DNA of 64,000 nt from positions 100,934 to 164,933 of the forward strand of contig NZ_RJRZ01000007.1 in the NCBI RefSeq assembly GCF_003993775.1, given 5' to 3'. The DNA comes from Frigidibacter oleivorans (GTDB taxonomy: Bacteria; Pseudomonadota; Alphaproteobacteria; Rhodobacterales; Rhodobacteraceae). The translations under genes were made by a program, and so were the position numbers. The notes under the pieces are model-generated. The model saw only the letters and a list, made by a program, of their open reading frames with translations. It did no database searches and was not told where the DNA came from. Below, in pieces: positions 32,640 to 40,937 of the stretch (positions are counted from its first letter, which is position 1; each line of letters begins with the position of its first letter).

Positions 32640-33590
32640 TCAGAGGCCCAGCAACATCCCGGGGTTGTCGCGGACCATGGTGTCGATGTCGGCCTGCGAG
32701 ACCCCTTCGGCCAGAAGCCCGTTGATCAGTTCGATCATGCCGTCGGGGTGAAGCGGGTTTCCCGTCTGCCCCAGATCGCTGGCCAGGATGAAATGCGCCG
32801 CGCCGATCTGCTTCACCGCCGCGCTCATGTCGGCGATCGAGTTCGGCTTGCGGGTCCTGAGCCACGGAAGATGCGCCGTCGGTGTCCCCAGATGATCGAG
32901 GTAGATGAGTTCGAGATAGGCGCCCATCGACGCCGCTTCCTGCATCTGCTCGATGTTCAGGCCGGGATTCTCTGCCATGGCATGGGTGACGACGATCTTC
33001 CCGATCCCCTTCTCGGTCGCACGGCGAACCAGCGCGAGCACCTCCTCCGGGTAGAGATGGCCGGTCTCGAGGATCAGGTCATGCTCCAGAACCGCATCGA
33101 GCACCTCTTCGGTCTCGGGCGTCAGCGCGCCATCCACGAGCACGCGTATGCCGCCCGGCTGGCCGCCCTTCGATTCCCGGTGGAAGGCGGCGTCGAAGGT
33201 CGGGAACCAGACGACCTTTCCCCGGCCGCCGGACATCTTGGCCATCGTGCGGACGGCCTCGGCATTGATGCCGCCGACCGCATGGTTCAGCACCACGCCG
33301 CCGAAGACCTCGATCTCCGGCACCTGCGCATTGACCAGCGCCGCCCGGTCCGCGGTCATGGTGACGTGGTTCTTCAGCACCAGCCCGCCCATGTCGTGGC
33401 GGGCGGCGATCTCGGCGAGTTCGATGTCGGTCAGGTTGCGCGCCGACACGTCCGGCGCGGTGTGAATGTGGAAGTCGATGGCGCCCCGGATGGGGTTGTC
33501 GTCTGTCGCCGCCACCTGCGCCATGGCGGGCGCCTGTGCAAGGCAAAGGGCCACTGCCGCGGCGAGCGGGCGCGTGAAGGTCAAGGTCAT
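32640..33590 (-). CDS. DUF6282 metal-dependent hydrolase, apparently exported
   Basis: A 316-residue amidohydrolase-like protein. The metal site motif DFHIHTAPD lies near residue 40; VLKNHVTMTADRA, TGHLYPEEVL and VTHAMAENPG (His ligands) and a late Asp in ASDLGQTGN follow the TIM-barrel hydrolase order. A convincing signal peptide precedes it (residues 1-24, cleavage after APAMA), which I do not expect in this family. So the hydrolase is probably periplasmic and could free the acid that TctC captures. GGGAGGAG precedes the ATG at 33590. Confidence 0.78.
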   Translation of the reverse strand: MTLTFTRPLAAAVALCLAQAPAMAQVAATDDNPIRGAIDFHIHTAPDVSARNLTDIELAEIAARHDMGGLVLKNHVTMTADRAALVNAQVPEIEVFGGVVLNHAVGGINAEAVRTMAKMSGGRGKVVWFPTFDAAFHRESKGGQPGGIRVLVDGALTPETEEVLDAVLEHDLILETGHLYPEEVLALVRRATEKGIGKIVVTHAMAENPGLNIEQMQEAASMGAYLELIYLDHLGTPTAHLPWLRTRKPNSIADMSAAVKQIGAAHFILASDLGQTGNPLHPDGMIELINGLLAEGVSQADIDTMVRDNPGMLLGL

Positions 33591-33646
33591 GTCGTCTCCT
33601 CCCGTCAGGACGAAGACCCCGGGCGGGTTGCCCGGGGTCCCCCGCA

Positions 33647-34618
33647 TCAGTTGTTCGAAAGGAAGATGTCCTTGTACTGAGCGTTGAACTCGTACTCGTT
33701 GTTCAGGTAGTCGACCGTTTCCTCTGCCGACAGGAAGTAGGGGGTCATCTTCACCTTGGCGTATTCGGTCTTCAGCGCCTCGCTGCCGGCCAGTTCGGCC
33801 AGCGCGCCCTTCAGCGTCTCGACCACGTCGTCCGGTGCCCCGGGCGGAAGCGCGACCCAGAACAGCCGGTCGGGCATCTCGACGTCGATCCCCTGTTCGG
33901 CGAAGGTCGCGACATCGGGCAGCCCGTCGAAGCGTTTCGCGGCCGGTGTGCCGAGCGCGCGCATGTCGCCGCTGTCCAGATAGCTCTGCACCGCGCCCAC
34001 TTGCACTTCGGACACGTCCACATGCTGGCCGAGGATGCTGACGATCTTCTCGCCGATCCCGCCGACGTCGATGTTGTGCATCTCGACGCCCGCGGCCTTT
34101 TCGAAGGCGGCGGCGTGGACATGGGTCTGGCTGCCGAAGTTGATGCCGTTCTTCACCGTGCCCGGGCTGGCCTTCGCGGCCTCCACCACATCCTGCATGT
34201 CCTCGTAGGGCGAGCTGCTCGCGGTGACCCAGATCGACCCTTCGGACAGCCCGACGGAGCCGAGCACGGTTAGGTCGTCGAAGGAAAAGTCGATCGCGCC
34301 GGTCAGCATGCTGCCGAGCACGCCCGAGTGGTGGAACAGCATCGTGTAGCCGTCGGGGGCCGCCTGATAGACATGGGTGGTGGCGATGCTGCCCGAGGCG
34401 CCGGCCATGTTCACCGGCACCACCGTCTCGCCAAGAGCGGCTTCGAGCTGGCTGGCGAAGATGCGGCCCAGCAGATCGGTGTCGCCGCCGGGATTGTAGG
34501 GGATCACCATCTGGATCGGTTTCGACGGATAGTCCTGTGCCATGGCCGCGCCGCCGGCGAGCAGGCCGAGCGCCGGGACCGCCGCCGCGGCGATGGTCTT
34601 GAGGTGACGGAATTTCAT
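33647..34618 (-). CDS. tctC: Tripartite tricarboxylate transporter substrate-binding protein
   Basis: A 323-residue BUG-family periplasmic binding protein. Signal peptide residues 1-28 (cleavage after AAMA). The mature part opens DYPSKPIQMVIPYNPGGDTD, the conserved first strand and the carboxylate-binding loop. It feeds TctA/TctB. It sits directly downstream of tctA in the order tctB-tctA-tctC, and upstream of the DUF6282 gene. BUG proteins bind diverse carboxylates and other ligands; the ligand cannot be told. Confidence 0.92.
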   Translation of the reverse strand: MKFRHLKTIAAAAVPALGLLAGGAAMAQDYPSKPIQMVIPYNPGGDTDLLGRIFASQLEAALGETVVPVNMAGASGSIATTHVYQAAPDGYTMLFHHSGVLGSMLTGAIDFSFDDLTVLGSVGLSEGSIWVTASSSPYEDMQDVVEAAKASPGTVKNGINFGSQTHVHAAAFEKAAGVEMHNIDVGGIGEKIVSILGQHVDVSEVQVGAVQSYLDSGDMRALGTPAAKRFDGLPDVATFAEQGIDVEMPDRLFWVALPPGAPDDVVETLKGALAELAGSEALKTEYAKVKMTPYFLSAEETVDYLNNEYEFNAQYKDIFLSNN

Positions 34619-34647
34619 GGTTTTCTCCTCCTGTTGAAACATGTCGC

Positions 34648-36150
34648 CTAGCCTTGCGGGACCGGGCGAAGACGGGTGTAGAGCGCCGAGATCAGCGGCA
34701 GAGCGATGAAGACCAGCGACAGCAGCAGGAACAGGCCGCTGATCGGACGGGTCAGGAACTCTGTCAGGTCGCCTTTCGAGGCGGTCAGGGCCCGGTAGAA
34801 GTTCGTCTCGACGATGGGGCCAAGGATGAAGCCCAGCACCGCCGGCTGCAGCGGAAACCCGAAGGTGCGCAGGGCAAAGCCGAGTCCGCCGAACATCACC
34901 ATCGACCAGACGTCGAAGGCGCGGTTGTTCAGCCCGAAGGCGCCGACGAGGCACATCACCACGACCAGCGGCATCAGCACGTTCTTGGGCGTGCGGACGA
35001 TGCGGACGAAGACCGGCATCATCAGGAACATGAAGGCCGCCATGGCGATCGACGCGACGACCAGCGACGTGAAGATGCCGTAGACCAGTTCGCCCTGGGT
35101 CAGGAACAGCAGCGGCCCGGGCTGGATGTTGTTCATGATGAACGCGCCCAGCAGGATCGAGGCGACGGTATCGCCGGGAATGCCCAGGGCCAGCAGCGGC
35201 ACGAGCGCGCCGCCGATGCAGGCGTTGTTGGCGCTTTCCGAGGCGACGACGCCGTCCACGATGCCGGTGCCGTACTTGTTGCCGCGGCGAGAGGTCTTCT
35301 TGGCGGCAAGATAGCCGGTCAGGCTGGCGGTGCTGACCCCGATTCCCGGCAGGATGCCGATGCCGGTGCCGACCGTGGCGGCGACGAGGAAGGTGCGGAT
35401 GTTGCCCACGACATCGGCGATCTTGAGCCCCACCTCCCTGGTGGTCTCGCCCAGCTTGCGCATCGTGGCCTTGGCCGGGCCGTTCCCCGAGTCGTGCAGC
35501 AGTTCGGAGATCGCGAACAGGCCGACGAGGAAGGGCACCATGGCAAAGCCGGCCTGCAGGTCGGTATGGCCGCCGGTCAGACGCTCGATCCCGCCCACGG
35601 GGCTCATCCCCACCATGGCGATGGCGATGCCGATCACGCCGCTGATGAAGCCCTTGATCATCGACCCGGCGCTGAGGCTCGCGATCAGCGACAGCGCGAA
35701 GAACGAGACGGCGAAATACTCGAACGGTGTGAACTTCAGCGCAAAGCGGGCCAGCATCGGCGCGAAGATGGCCAGAACGACGATCCCGAACAGCGTGCCG
35801 CAGAAGGAGGCGAGGACGGCGGCGCTGAGCGCCTTCTTTGCCTCGCCCTTCACGGCCATGGGATAGCCGTCGAACAGCGTCGCGACCGAACCGGGCGTCC
35901 CCGGCAGGTTCATCAGGATCGCGGGGATCAGCCCGCCCGAGATGCCGCCGATGAAGAGCCCGCAGAGAAGCGACAGCCCGTGCAGGGGCGGCATGGTGAA
36001 GGTCAGCGGCAGGCACAGGATCAGGCCCATCGAGGCGGTGAGGCCCGGGACCGATCCGAACACGATGCCGAGCGCCACGCCGCCGAACACGAGCAGGATG
36101 CAGTAGATGTCCAGAGCGGCCGAAGCGCCCTGCAGAAAAACGTCGAACAT
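34648..36150 (-). CDS. tctA: Tripartite tricarboxylate transporter large membrane subunit
   Basis: A 500-residue protein with about 11-12 membrane helices. The conserved GIVFGSVPGLTASMG and LMNLPGTPGS loops and the second pair GILPGIGVS and LALGIPGDTVAS are hallmarks of TctA's two related halves. It drives secondary transport of a carboxylate with protons or sodium. Starts 2 bp after the tctB stop. Confidence 0.95.
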   Translation of the reverse strand: MFDVFLQGASAALDIYCILLVFGGVALGIVFGSVPGLTASMGLILCLPLTFTMPPLHGLSLLCGLFIGGISGGLIPAILMNLPGTPGSVATLFDGYPMAVKGEAKKALSAAVLASFCGTLFGIVVLAIFAPMLARFALKFTPFEYFAVSFFALSLIASLSAGSMIKGFISGVIGIAIAMVGMSPVGGIERLTGGHTDLQAGFAMVPFLVGLFAISELLHDSGNGPAKATMRKLGETTREVGLKIADVVGNIRTFLVAATVGTGIGILPGIGVSTASLTGYLAAKKTSRRGNKYGTGIVDGVVASESANNACIGGALVPLLALGIPGDTVASILLGAFIMNNIQPGPLLFLTQGELVYGIFTSLVVASIAMAAFMFLMMPVFVRIVRTPKNVLMPLVVVMCLVGAFGLNNRAFDVWSMVMFGGLGFALRTFGFPLQPAVLGFILGPIVETNFYRALTASKGDLTEFLTRPISGLFLLLSLVFIALPLISALYTRLRPVPQG

Positions 36151-36152
36151 GG

Positions 36153-36641
36153 TCAGCTCCCCAGGATGCCTTGCGGCAGCGGCATCGACAGCAGGTGCCA
36201 GAACATCAGGTTGACGGTGACAGGGAATGCGATCGCGATGATCGCCGTGCGCAGGGGCCTGAAGGTCCCGGCCTCGTAGGTGAGGATGTAGCACTGCGCG
36301 AAGATGTAGAGCACCGAGGTCAGCACGAAGCCGAGCCACTGGAAACAGGCCGCGGCGGCGACGATCAGCACCGCTGTGGCAACCAGCCGGCCGGGATAGG
36401 CGACATGGGGCGTGCCCGGTGCCGCCTCGCCCTCCGCATCGGTGTCGCCGAACGGAACGAAGGTCACGACCAGCAGGCCGAGGCTCAGCGCGCCGAGGAT
36501 CAGGGCAACAAGACGCGGCGCAAGGCTCATGTCGAGCCCGGCGATCACCGTTTCCCCGGGACCCGGCAGGCTCAGGTACATCGCGATCGCGGCCAGCAGG
36601 ATAACCGCCCCGGCAATCCCGTCCGTCAGTTTTCTGGTCAT
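36153..36641 (-). CDS. tctB: Tripartite tricarboxylate transporter small membrane subunit
   Basis: A 162-residue protein with four hydrophobic helices (about 9-27, 40-60, 86-112, 128-152), the TctB pattern. It is upstream of tctA by 2 bp. There is a 109-bp gap to the upstream dehydrogenase gene, but all genes share the strand, so one operon from the RraA gene to the aconitase gene is likely. Confidence 0.9.
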   Translation of the reverse strand: MTRKLTDGIAGAVILLAAIAMYLSLPGPGETVIAGLDMSLAPRLVALILGALSLGLLVVTFVPFGDTDAEGEAAPGTPHVAYPGRLVATAVLIVAAAACFQWLGFVLTSVLYIFAQCYILTYEAGTFRPLRTAIIAIAFPVTVNLMFWHLLSMPLPQGILGS

Positions 36642-36750
36642 CTTCTCCCCCCTTTGTAAGCCCGCAGCCGCGCGGTGCCGGCGGCCGCATCATCCCCCCT
36701 GAACGTCCGGGATCCCGCGGCATCGCCCGGTCCCCGACGCCCCCGGATGA

Positions 36751-37731
36751 CTAGGCGACCCGGTAGTACTCCGTCGCCTGGCCGAACAGCGCCTGCGCCG
36801 TTTCCCGCGCGATCGAACAGGCGACGCGGCGAAGGCTTTCCTGCGTGGCGCCGCCGTAGTGCGGCGTCGCGATGAAGTTCGGCAAGGACAGCAGCGGGTG
36901 ATCGGGCGACGGCGGCTCCTGCTGGAACACGTCCATCCCCGCCGCCCCGATCGGTCCGTCCGCCAGCGCGGCGGCCAGGGCCGGTTCGTCGACGATCCCG
37001 CCGCGCGAGGTGTTCACCAGGATCAGACCGGGCCTGGCCGCCGCGAGAACCTGCTGCGAGATCAGCCCGGTCGTTTCCGGCGTGCGCGGCAGGTTCACGC
37101 TGACGAAGTCGCAGGACGCGAACAGGTCGGTCAGAGACTCCACCCGGGTGACGCCCGTCTGGTCCTGCCAGACGCTGTCCGGCAGTTTCGGGTCGTAGGC
37201 CGCAACCTCCATCTCGAAGGCGTTGCGCAGGATGTCGGCGGTGAGCCGGGCGATCCGGCCATAGCCGACGAAGCCCACGCGATTGCGGTAGAGTTCGCGG
37301 CAGCCCCTGCCCTTGCGCCCCTCGGCCCAGCCACCGGTCCGCACCAGATGATGCGCCTGCACCACCCGGCGCGCCGCCGCCAGCATCAGCGTCACCGACA
37401 GTTCGGCCACCGATTGCGAATTCTCGAAGGGCGTGTTCAGCACGACGATGCCGCGTTCGCGGGCGGCCTCGATATCGACCGAGTCGACCCCTGCCCCGTG
37501 CCGGCCGATGACCTTCAGCCGCCGCGCCGCGCGGATGTCGTCGCCGCGCAGGTCGAGCCCGCGCAGGATCACCGCATCGGCCTCGTCCCGCCAGTTCTCG
37601 ATCCGGGCATCGTCCCAGGTAACGACGTCGAGACGCGGGTCGGCCTTCAGAAGATCCACGGCATCGCCGTGGATGGACGCAAGCAGGAACACCGTCTTGC
37701 GCTCTCCCGGAACCGGCCGCGCGTCATTCAT
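36751..37731 (-). CDS. D-isomer-specific 2-hydroxyacid dehydrogenase
   Basis: A 326-residue NAD-dependent dehydrogenase of the phosphoglycerate dehydrogenase family. The nucleotide-binding loop is VGYGRIARLTA (about residue 154). The catalytic triad is Arg in NTSRGGIVDE, Glu in MDVFQQEPP and His in TPHYGG. It would interconvert a 2-oxoacid and a D-2-hydroxyacid, fitting before or after aldol cleavage by the RraA-type enzyme. It overlaps that upstream gene by 8 bp. Not necessarily SerA: no ACT domain. Confidence 0.88.
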   Translation of the reverse strand: MNDARPVPGERKTVFLLASIHGDAVDLLKADPRLDVVTWDDARIENWRDEADAVILRGLDLRGDDIRAARRLKVIGRHGAGVDSVDIEAARERGIVVLNTPFENSQSVAELSVTLMLAAARRVVQAHHLVRTGGWAEGRKGRGCRELYRNRVGFVGYGRIARLTADILRNAFEMEVAAYDPKLPDSVWQDQTGVTRVESLTDLFASCDFVSVNLPRTPETTGLISQQVLAAARPGLILVNTSRGGIVDEPALAAALADGPIGAAGMDVFQQEPPSPDHPLLSLPNFIATPHYGGATQESLRRVACSIARETAQALFGQATEYYRVA

Positions 37732-38419
37732 GGGCGGCCTCGATGAATTCGCAGCCCGCCTTCTTCAGCGCCGCGTCGACCCAGCTGCGGTCCAGCGTGC
37801 CATCCCTGCCCGCCGCAACCTTCGCCTGATCGTTCGCCGACAGCGCGCGCGCCTTGGCCAGAACGTCTTCCGCATCGTTGCGGGGGACGATCACCACCCC
37901 GTCATTGTCGGCCAGAACGATGTCGCCCGGGTTGACCACGCACCCCTCGAACGCGATCGGCACGTTGATCTGGCCCGGGCCCTGCTTCATCGGGCCGCCC
38001 GGACGGGTGCCGGTGGCGAACACCGGAAGCCCCAGCGTTTCCAGCGAGTCGATGTCGCGGATCGGCCCGTCGAAGACGATGGCGGCGACCTTCCTGAACT
38101 TGGCGTAGCCGAACATGACCTCGCCCATCAGCGCCTGCGTCTGCGCCCCGCCGTTGGAGACGACGATGACGTCGCCTTCCTGCGCCATGTCCAGCGCCTT
38201 GTGGATCAACAGGTTGTCGCCCGCCGCGACCTGCACCGTCAGCGCCACACCCGCCACCGGCCGCGCGAGGCGCGGCCCCTGCAGGCGGGTGCCGGCCGGC
38301 AGCGAGTTCAGGCGGTTCATTACATCCGCCACATTCGCCGACGGCAGCGCGCCGAAGGACTCTACCACGGCGGGCGACGGAAGCTTGCGTTGACAGAACA
38401 CGCGGAAGCCGACGGTCAT
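37724..38419 (-). CDS. RraA family protein, probable oxoacid aldolase/decarboxylase
   Basis: A 231-residue RraA/HMG-CHA aldolase-fold protein. The core spans GALPSANVADVMNRL to ADNDGVVIVP; the Arg-Asp pair that binds metal and substrate lies in FDGPIRDIDSL. Family members cleave 4-hydroxy-4-methyl-2-oxoglutarate or 4-carboxy-4-hydroxy-2-oxoadipate to pyruvate plus pyruvate or oxaloacetate, or decarboxylate oxaloacetate; E. coli RraA binds RNase E. The operon with tricarboxylate uptake supports the aldolase role. First gene of the operon, divergent from the LysR gene. Confidence 0.82.
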   Translation of the reverse strand: MTVGFRVFCQRKLPSPAVVESFGALPSANVADVMNRLNSLPAGTRLQGPRLARPVAGVALTVQVAAGDNLLIHKALDMAQEGDVIVVSNGGAQTQALMGEVMFGYAKFRKVAAIVFDGPIRDIDSLETLGLPVFATGTRPGGPMKQGPGQINVPIAFEGCVVNPGDIVLADNDGVVIVPRNDAEDVLAKARALSANDQAKVAAGRDGTLDRSWVDAALKKAGCEFIEAAHE

Positions 38420-38510
38420 CTGGTTCTCCTCTGAACGGAAGGACCCGGCGCCTCGCGGCGCGGCTCCAAGTGTTGCAACCGTTCTTGCCAAAGAGGCGCG
38501 ATAACTACAA

Positions 38511-38550
38511 ATTCCAAAAAATCATCAATTGATAGCCCGGAGTTTGGAAT
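38511..38550. promoter_or_regulatory. Probable LysR operator region
   Basis: An inverted repeat ATTCCAAA (38511-38518) / TTTGGAAT (38543-38550) encloses the perfect palindrome ATCAATTGAT (38524-38533) in an AT-rich patch between the divergent RraA and LysR genes. The right arm overlaps the LysR start codon, suggesting autorepression. Confidence 0.5.
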
Positions 38551-39427
38551 GGATGTCAGGGACCTCACCTATTTCCGGGCGATCGCCGAACTCGGGCATA
38601 TGGGACGGGCCGCCGAGCGGCTGCATCTGACCCAGCCTGCGCTGACGAAGGCGATGCAGCGGCTGGAGGACTCGCTCGACGGCAAGCTGTTCCTGCGCGA
38701 GGGGCGCGGCATCGCGCTGACCGAGCTGGGCCGCGTCCTGCTGGAGCGGAGCGGGGTCATCGACCGCATGATGACCGAAACCCGGCGCGAGCTGCGCGGC
38801 TTCGCCCAGGGTGAGGCGGGGCATATCCGCTTCGGCTGCGCGCCGACGCTGGCCAAATACTATCTGCCGGAAATCATGCGAAAGCTGCTCGACCAAAGCC
38901 CGCGGGTGACGATCGACCTTGAAACGAATGTCAGCGGACCTCTGCTGGCCGCCTTGCGCCAGCATCGGCTGGACGCGGTGCTGACCCATGTCACCGGCCC
39001 GATGGACGGTTTCGAAGTGTCGCCGCTGCTGGAGGACGAGGTGGCCATCGTCGCCAGCTGGGCGCATCCGCTGGCCGGGCGCGAGGTCCGGGTCGTGGAT
39101 CTGAACGCCTACAACTGGGTCCTGCCGGGCGAATCCGCGTTGCAGCCCTGGCTGCACGACCTGTTCAAGCGGCACGGCTGCCCGCCCCCCAAGGCCCAGG
39201 TCACGGCGACATCCATCCTCTACCTGCCTTCGCTGATAGGCGGCACGCAGCTGCTGAGCCTCCTGTCGACCCGGAACCTTCAGGACGAGGTGACGGGGCG
39301 ACACCTGACCCAGATCGACGTCGCCGACGCGCGCCACTACCGGACCTTCGGCTTCGTGGCCCGCGAACGCGAAACCCTGTCGCCGGCCACCCGCCGCCTG
39401 TTCGAGATCATCCGAGAGACGCTGTAG
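38549..39427 (+). CDS. LysR family transcriptional regulator
   Basis: A 292-residue LysR-type regulator. The winged HTH is at residues 1-60 (MGRAAERLHLTQPALTKAMQRLE) with the binding domain after residue 90. It lies between two operons: divergent from the RraA-Tct-Acn operon and convergent with the MmgE/PrpD operon. It most likely activates the divergent operon in response to a pathway intermediate. A strong terminator follows. Confidence 0.9.
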   Translation: MDVRDLTYFRAIAELGHMGRAAERLHLTQPALTKAMQRLEDSLDGKLFLREGRGIALTELGRVLLERSGVIDRMMTETRRELRGFAQGEAGHIRFGCAPTLAKYYLPEIMRKLLDQSPRVTIDLETNVSGPLLAALRQHRLDAVLTHVTGPMDGFEVSPLLEDEVAIVASWAHPLAGREVRVVDLNAYNWVLPGESALQPWLHDLFKRHGCPPPKAQVTATSILYLPSLIGGTQLLSLLSTRNLQDEVTGRHLTQIDVADARHYRTFGFVARERETLSPATRRLFEIIRETL

Positions 39428-39522
39428 GGGTCTCGGCCCATCGCGAGCGGCTCGGGGTTCGGCGTGCCGTGGAGGTAGAGGTTTACCGGCAGGCGAGCCG
39501 CGATGCGATCCCGTGCCGCGAA

Positions 39523-39556
39523 GGGCCCGCCTGAGAGGCGGGCCCTTGTCCGTTTT
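39523..39556 (+). terminator. Terminator after the LysR gene
   Basis: Perfect 10-bp stem GGGCCCGCCT/AGGCGGGCCC (39523-39532, 39536-39545) with a 3-nt loop, followed by TTGTCCGTTTT. Confidence 0.8.
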
Positions 39557-39573
39557 CACGCGGGGCGCGCGGC

Positions 39574-40923
39574 TCAGGCGAAGAAGCCCATCATGGCCGC
39601 GAGGTCATCCAGCCTATCCATGGCCAGCACGGTCTCGAAAGCCTCCCGCGCCACGGCACGGTCCATGCGCACCGAGACGCAGTCCGAGAATTTTTCGAAC
39701 AGTTCGGCATCCGACATCGGGTTGAGCGGGCCGCGCCCGAAGTTGGTGGACGCGGTATCCTCAAGGACGCTTCCGTCCTTCAGCGTCACCCTGACCCGGC
39801 CGAGGTACTGATCCTCGTCGTTGTGGCCGGCCGACGTCGTCACCTTCAGCAGTTCGGCCACCGGGGGCGTCATGAAGGCGCCTTCGGCGAAATCGGCGAT
39901 CCGCAACTGGCCGTCCACCAGCGCCTTCGCAGTCAGGAACTGGACCGAAAACTTCGCGTCGAGCGCGGTTGCAGGTTCCGGGCGGTTGGTATGCGCCAGC
40001 CGGCGGTCATGCGTCCAGGTCTCGATTGCGGCAATCCGGTCCGGACCCAGTGCCCCCTGCGCGGCGCGGATCTTCAGCGCGGCGTCGATTGCGGAATGCG
40101 CGCTGCCGCAGCAGGGATGCTGCTTGATCGCGATGCCCGGCTGAAGGATTTCGGGCGTGCCGGTCCAATCGTCCAGGATCTTCTCCGTCGAGAACGTGCC
40201 TTCGCCGTTCAGGACGTTGAAGAACCCGTAGGTATGCTCGAAGGCCTCCAGATTCGCCGTCACGCCCGCCGAGGTCATCAATGCTGCAAGCAGGCCATTG
40301 TGGGCCGCCTGCCCGACATGCAGGGGCTTGACCGGCGTGCCGAAATTCGACTTCAGGCCGGAGGTCATCGAGACGGTCATCGCCAGCGCATTGGCCAGTT
40401 CCCCGGCATCCAGACCCAGCAGCCGGGCCGAAGCGACGGTCGCGCCGAAAACCCCGAGCGTCGCCGTCGGATGCCAGCCCTTTTCATAGTGATGCGGCAG
40501 AAGCCCCCGCGCGAGCCTGGTCTCGGTCTCGAAACCGGCGAGATAGGCCTCGATCACGGCCTTCCCGCCCAACCCGCGCTCCTCGGCGATGGCCAGCACG
40601 GCCGGAACCACCGGCGCAGACGGATGCCCGCCCATGGTGGTGGAACAGTCATCGAAGTCGAGCGCATGCGACGCCGTGCCGTTCACCATCGCGGCGTGCA
40701 GCATGGTCGAGCTGCCGCGGCGCCCGACCCGGGTGGCCTTGCCCGGCGCCGACCGCGCGCCCAGCACCGTCTCGAGGCTGTCGATGAAACCGGCGCCCGA
40801 GCCGGCCACCGTCACCCCCAGCGTATCCGCCACCGCGCGCTTGGCCACATGGATCGCCTCGTCGCCGCTGGTTTCCAGCGAGATCGCGGCGGCGCGTTGA
40901 GCCAATTCGTTTGCAAAGGTCAT
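39574..40923 (-). CDS. MmgE/PrpD family protein, copy 1
   Basis: A 449-residue MmgE/PrpD-fold enzyme. Family members include 2-methylcitrate dehydratase, cis-aconitate decarboxylase and iminodisuccinate epimerase, all acting on polycarboxylates without cofactor. Likely active-site parts are LDFDDCSTTMGGHPS, EKGWHPTAT, TPVKPLHVG and IKQHPCC. Cys replaces the Thr that I recall after DFDD in cis-aconitate decarboxylase. The second ATG (40923) lies 7 bp after AGGAG and is preferred over the one 6 bp earlier. Last gene of a three-copy operon. Confidence 0.88.
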   Translation of the reverse strand: MTFANELAQRAAAISLETSGDEAIHVAKRAVADTLGVTVAGSGAGFIDSLETVLGARSAPGKATRVGRRGSSTMLHAAMVNGTASHALDFDDCSTTMGGHPSAPVVPAVLAIAEERGLGGKAVIEAYLAGFETETRLARGLLPHHYEKGWHPTATLGVFGATVASARLLGLDAGELANALAMTVSMTSGLKSNFGTPVKPLHVGQAAHNGLLAALMTSAGVTANLEAFEHTYGFFNVLNGEGTFSTEKILDDWTGTPEILQPGIAIKQHPCCGSAHSAIDAALKIRAAQGALGPDRIAAIETWTHDRRLAHTNRPEPATALDAKFSVQFLTAKALVDGQLRIADFAEGAFMTPPVAELLKVTTSAGHNDEDQYLGRVRVTLKDGSVLEDTASTNFGRGPLNPMSDAELFEKFSDCVSVRMDRAVAREAFETVLAMDRLDDLAAMMGFFA

Positions 40924-40937
40924 GTGCATGCTCCTGG

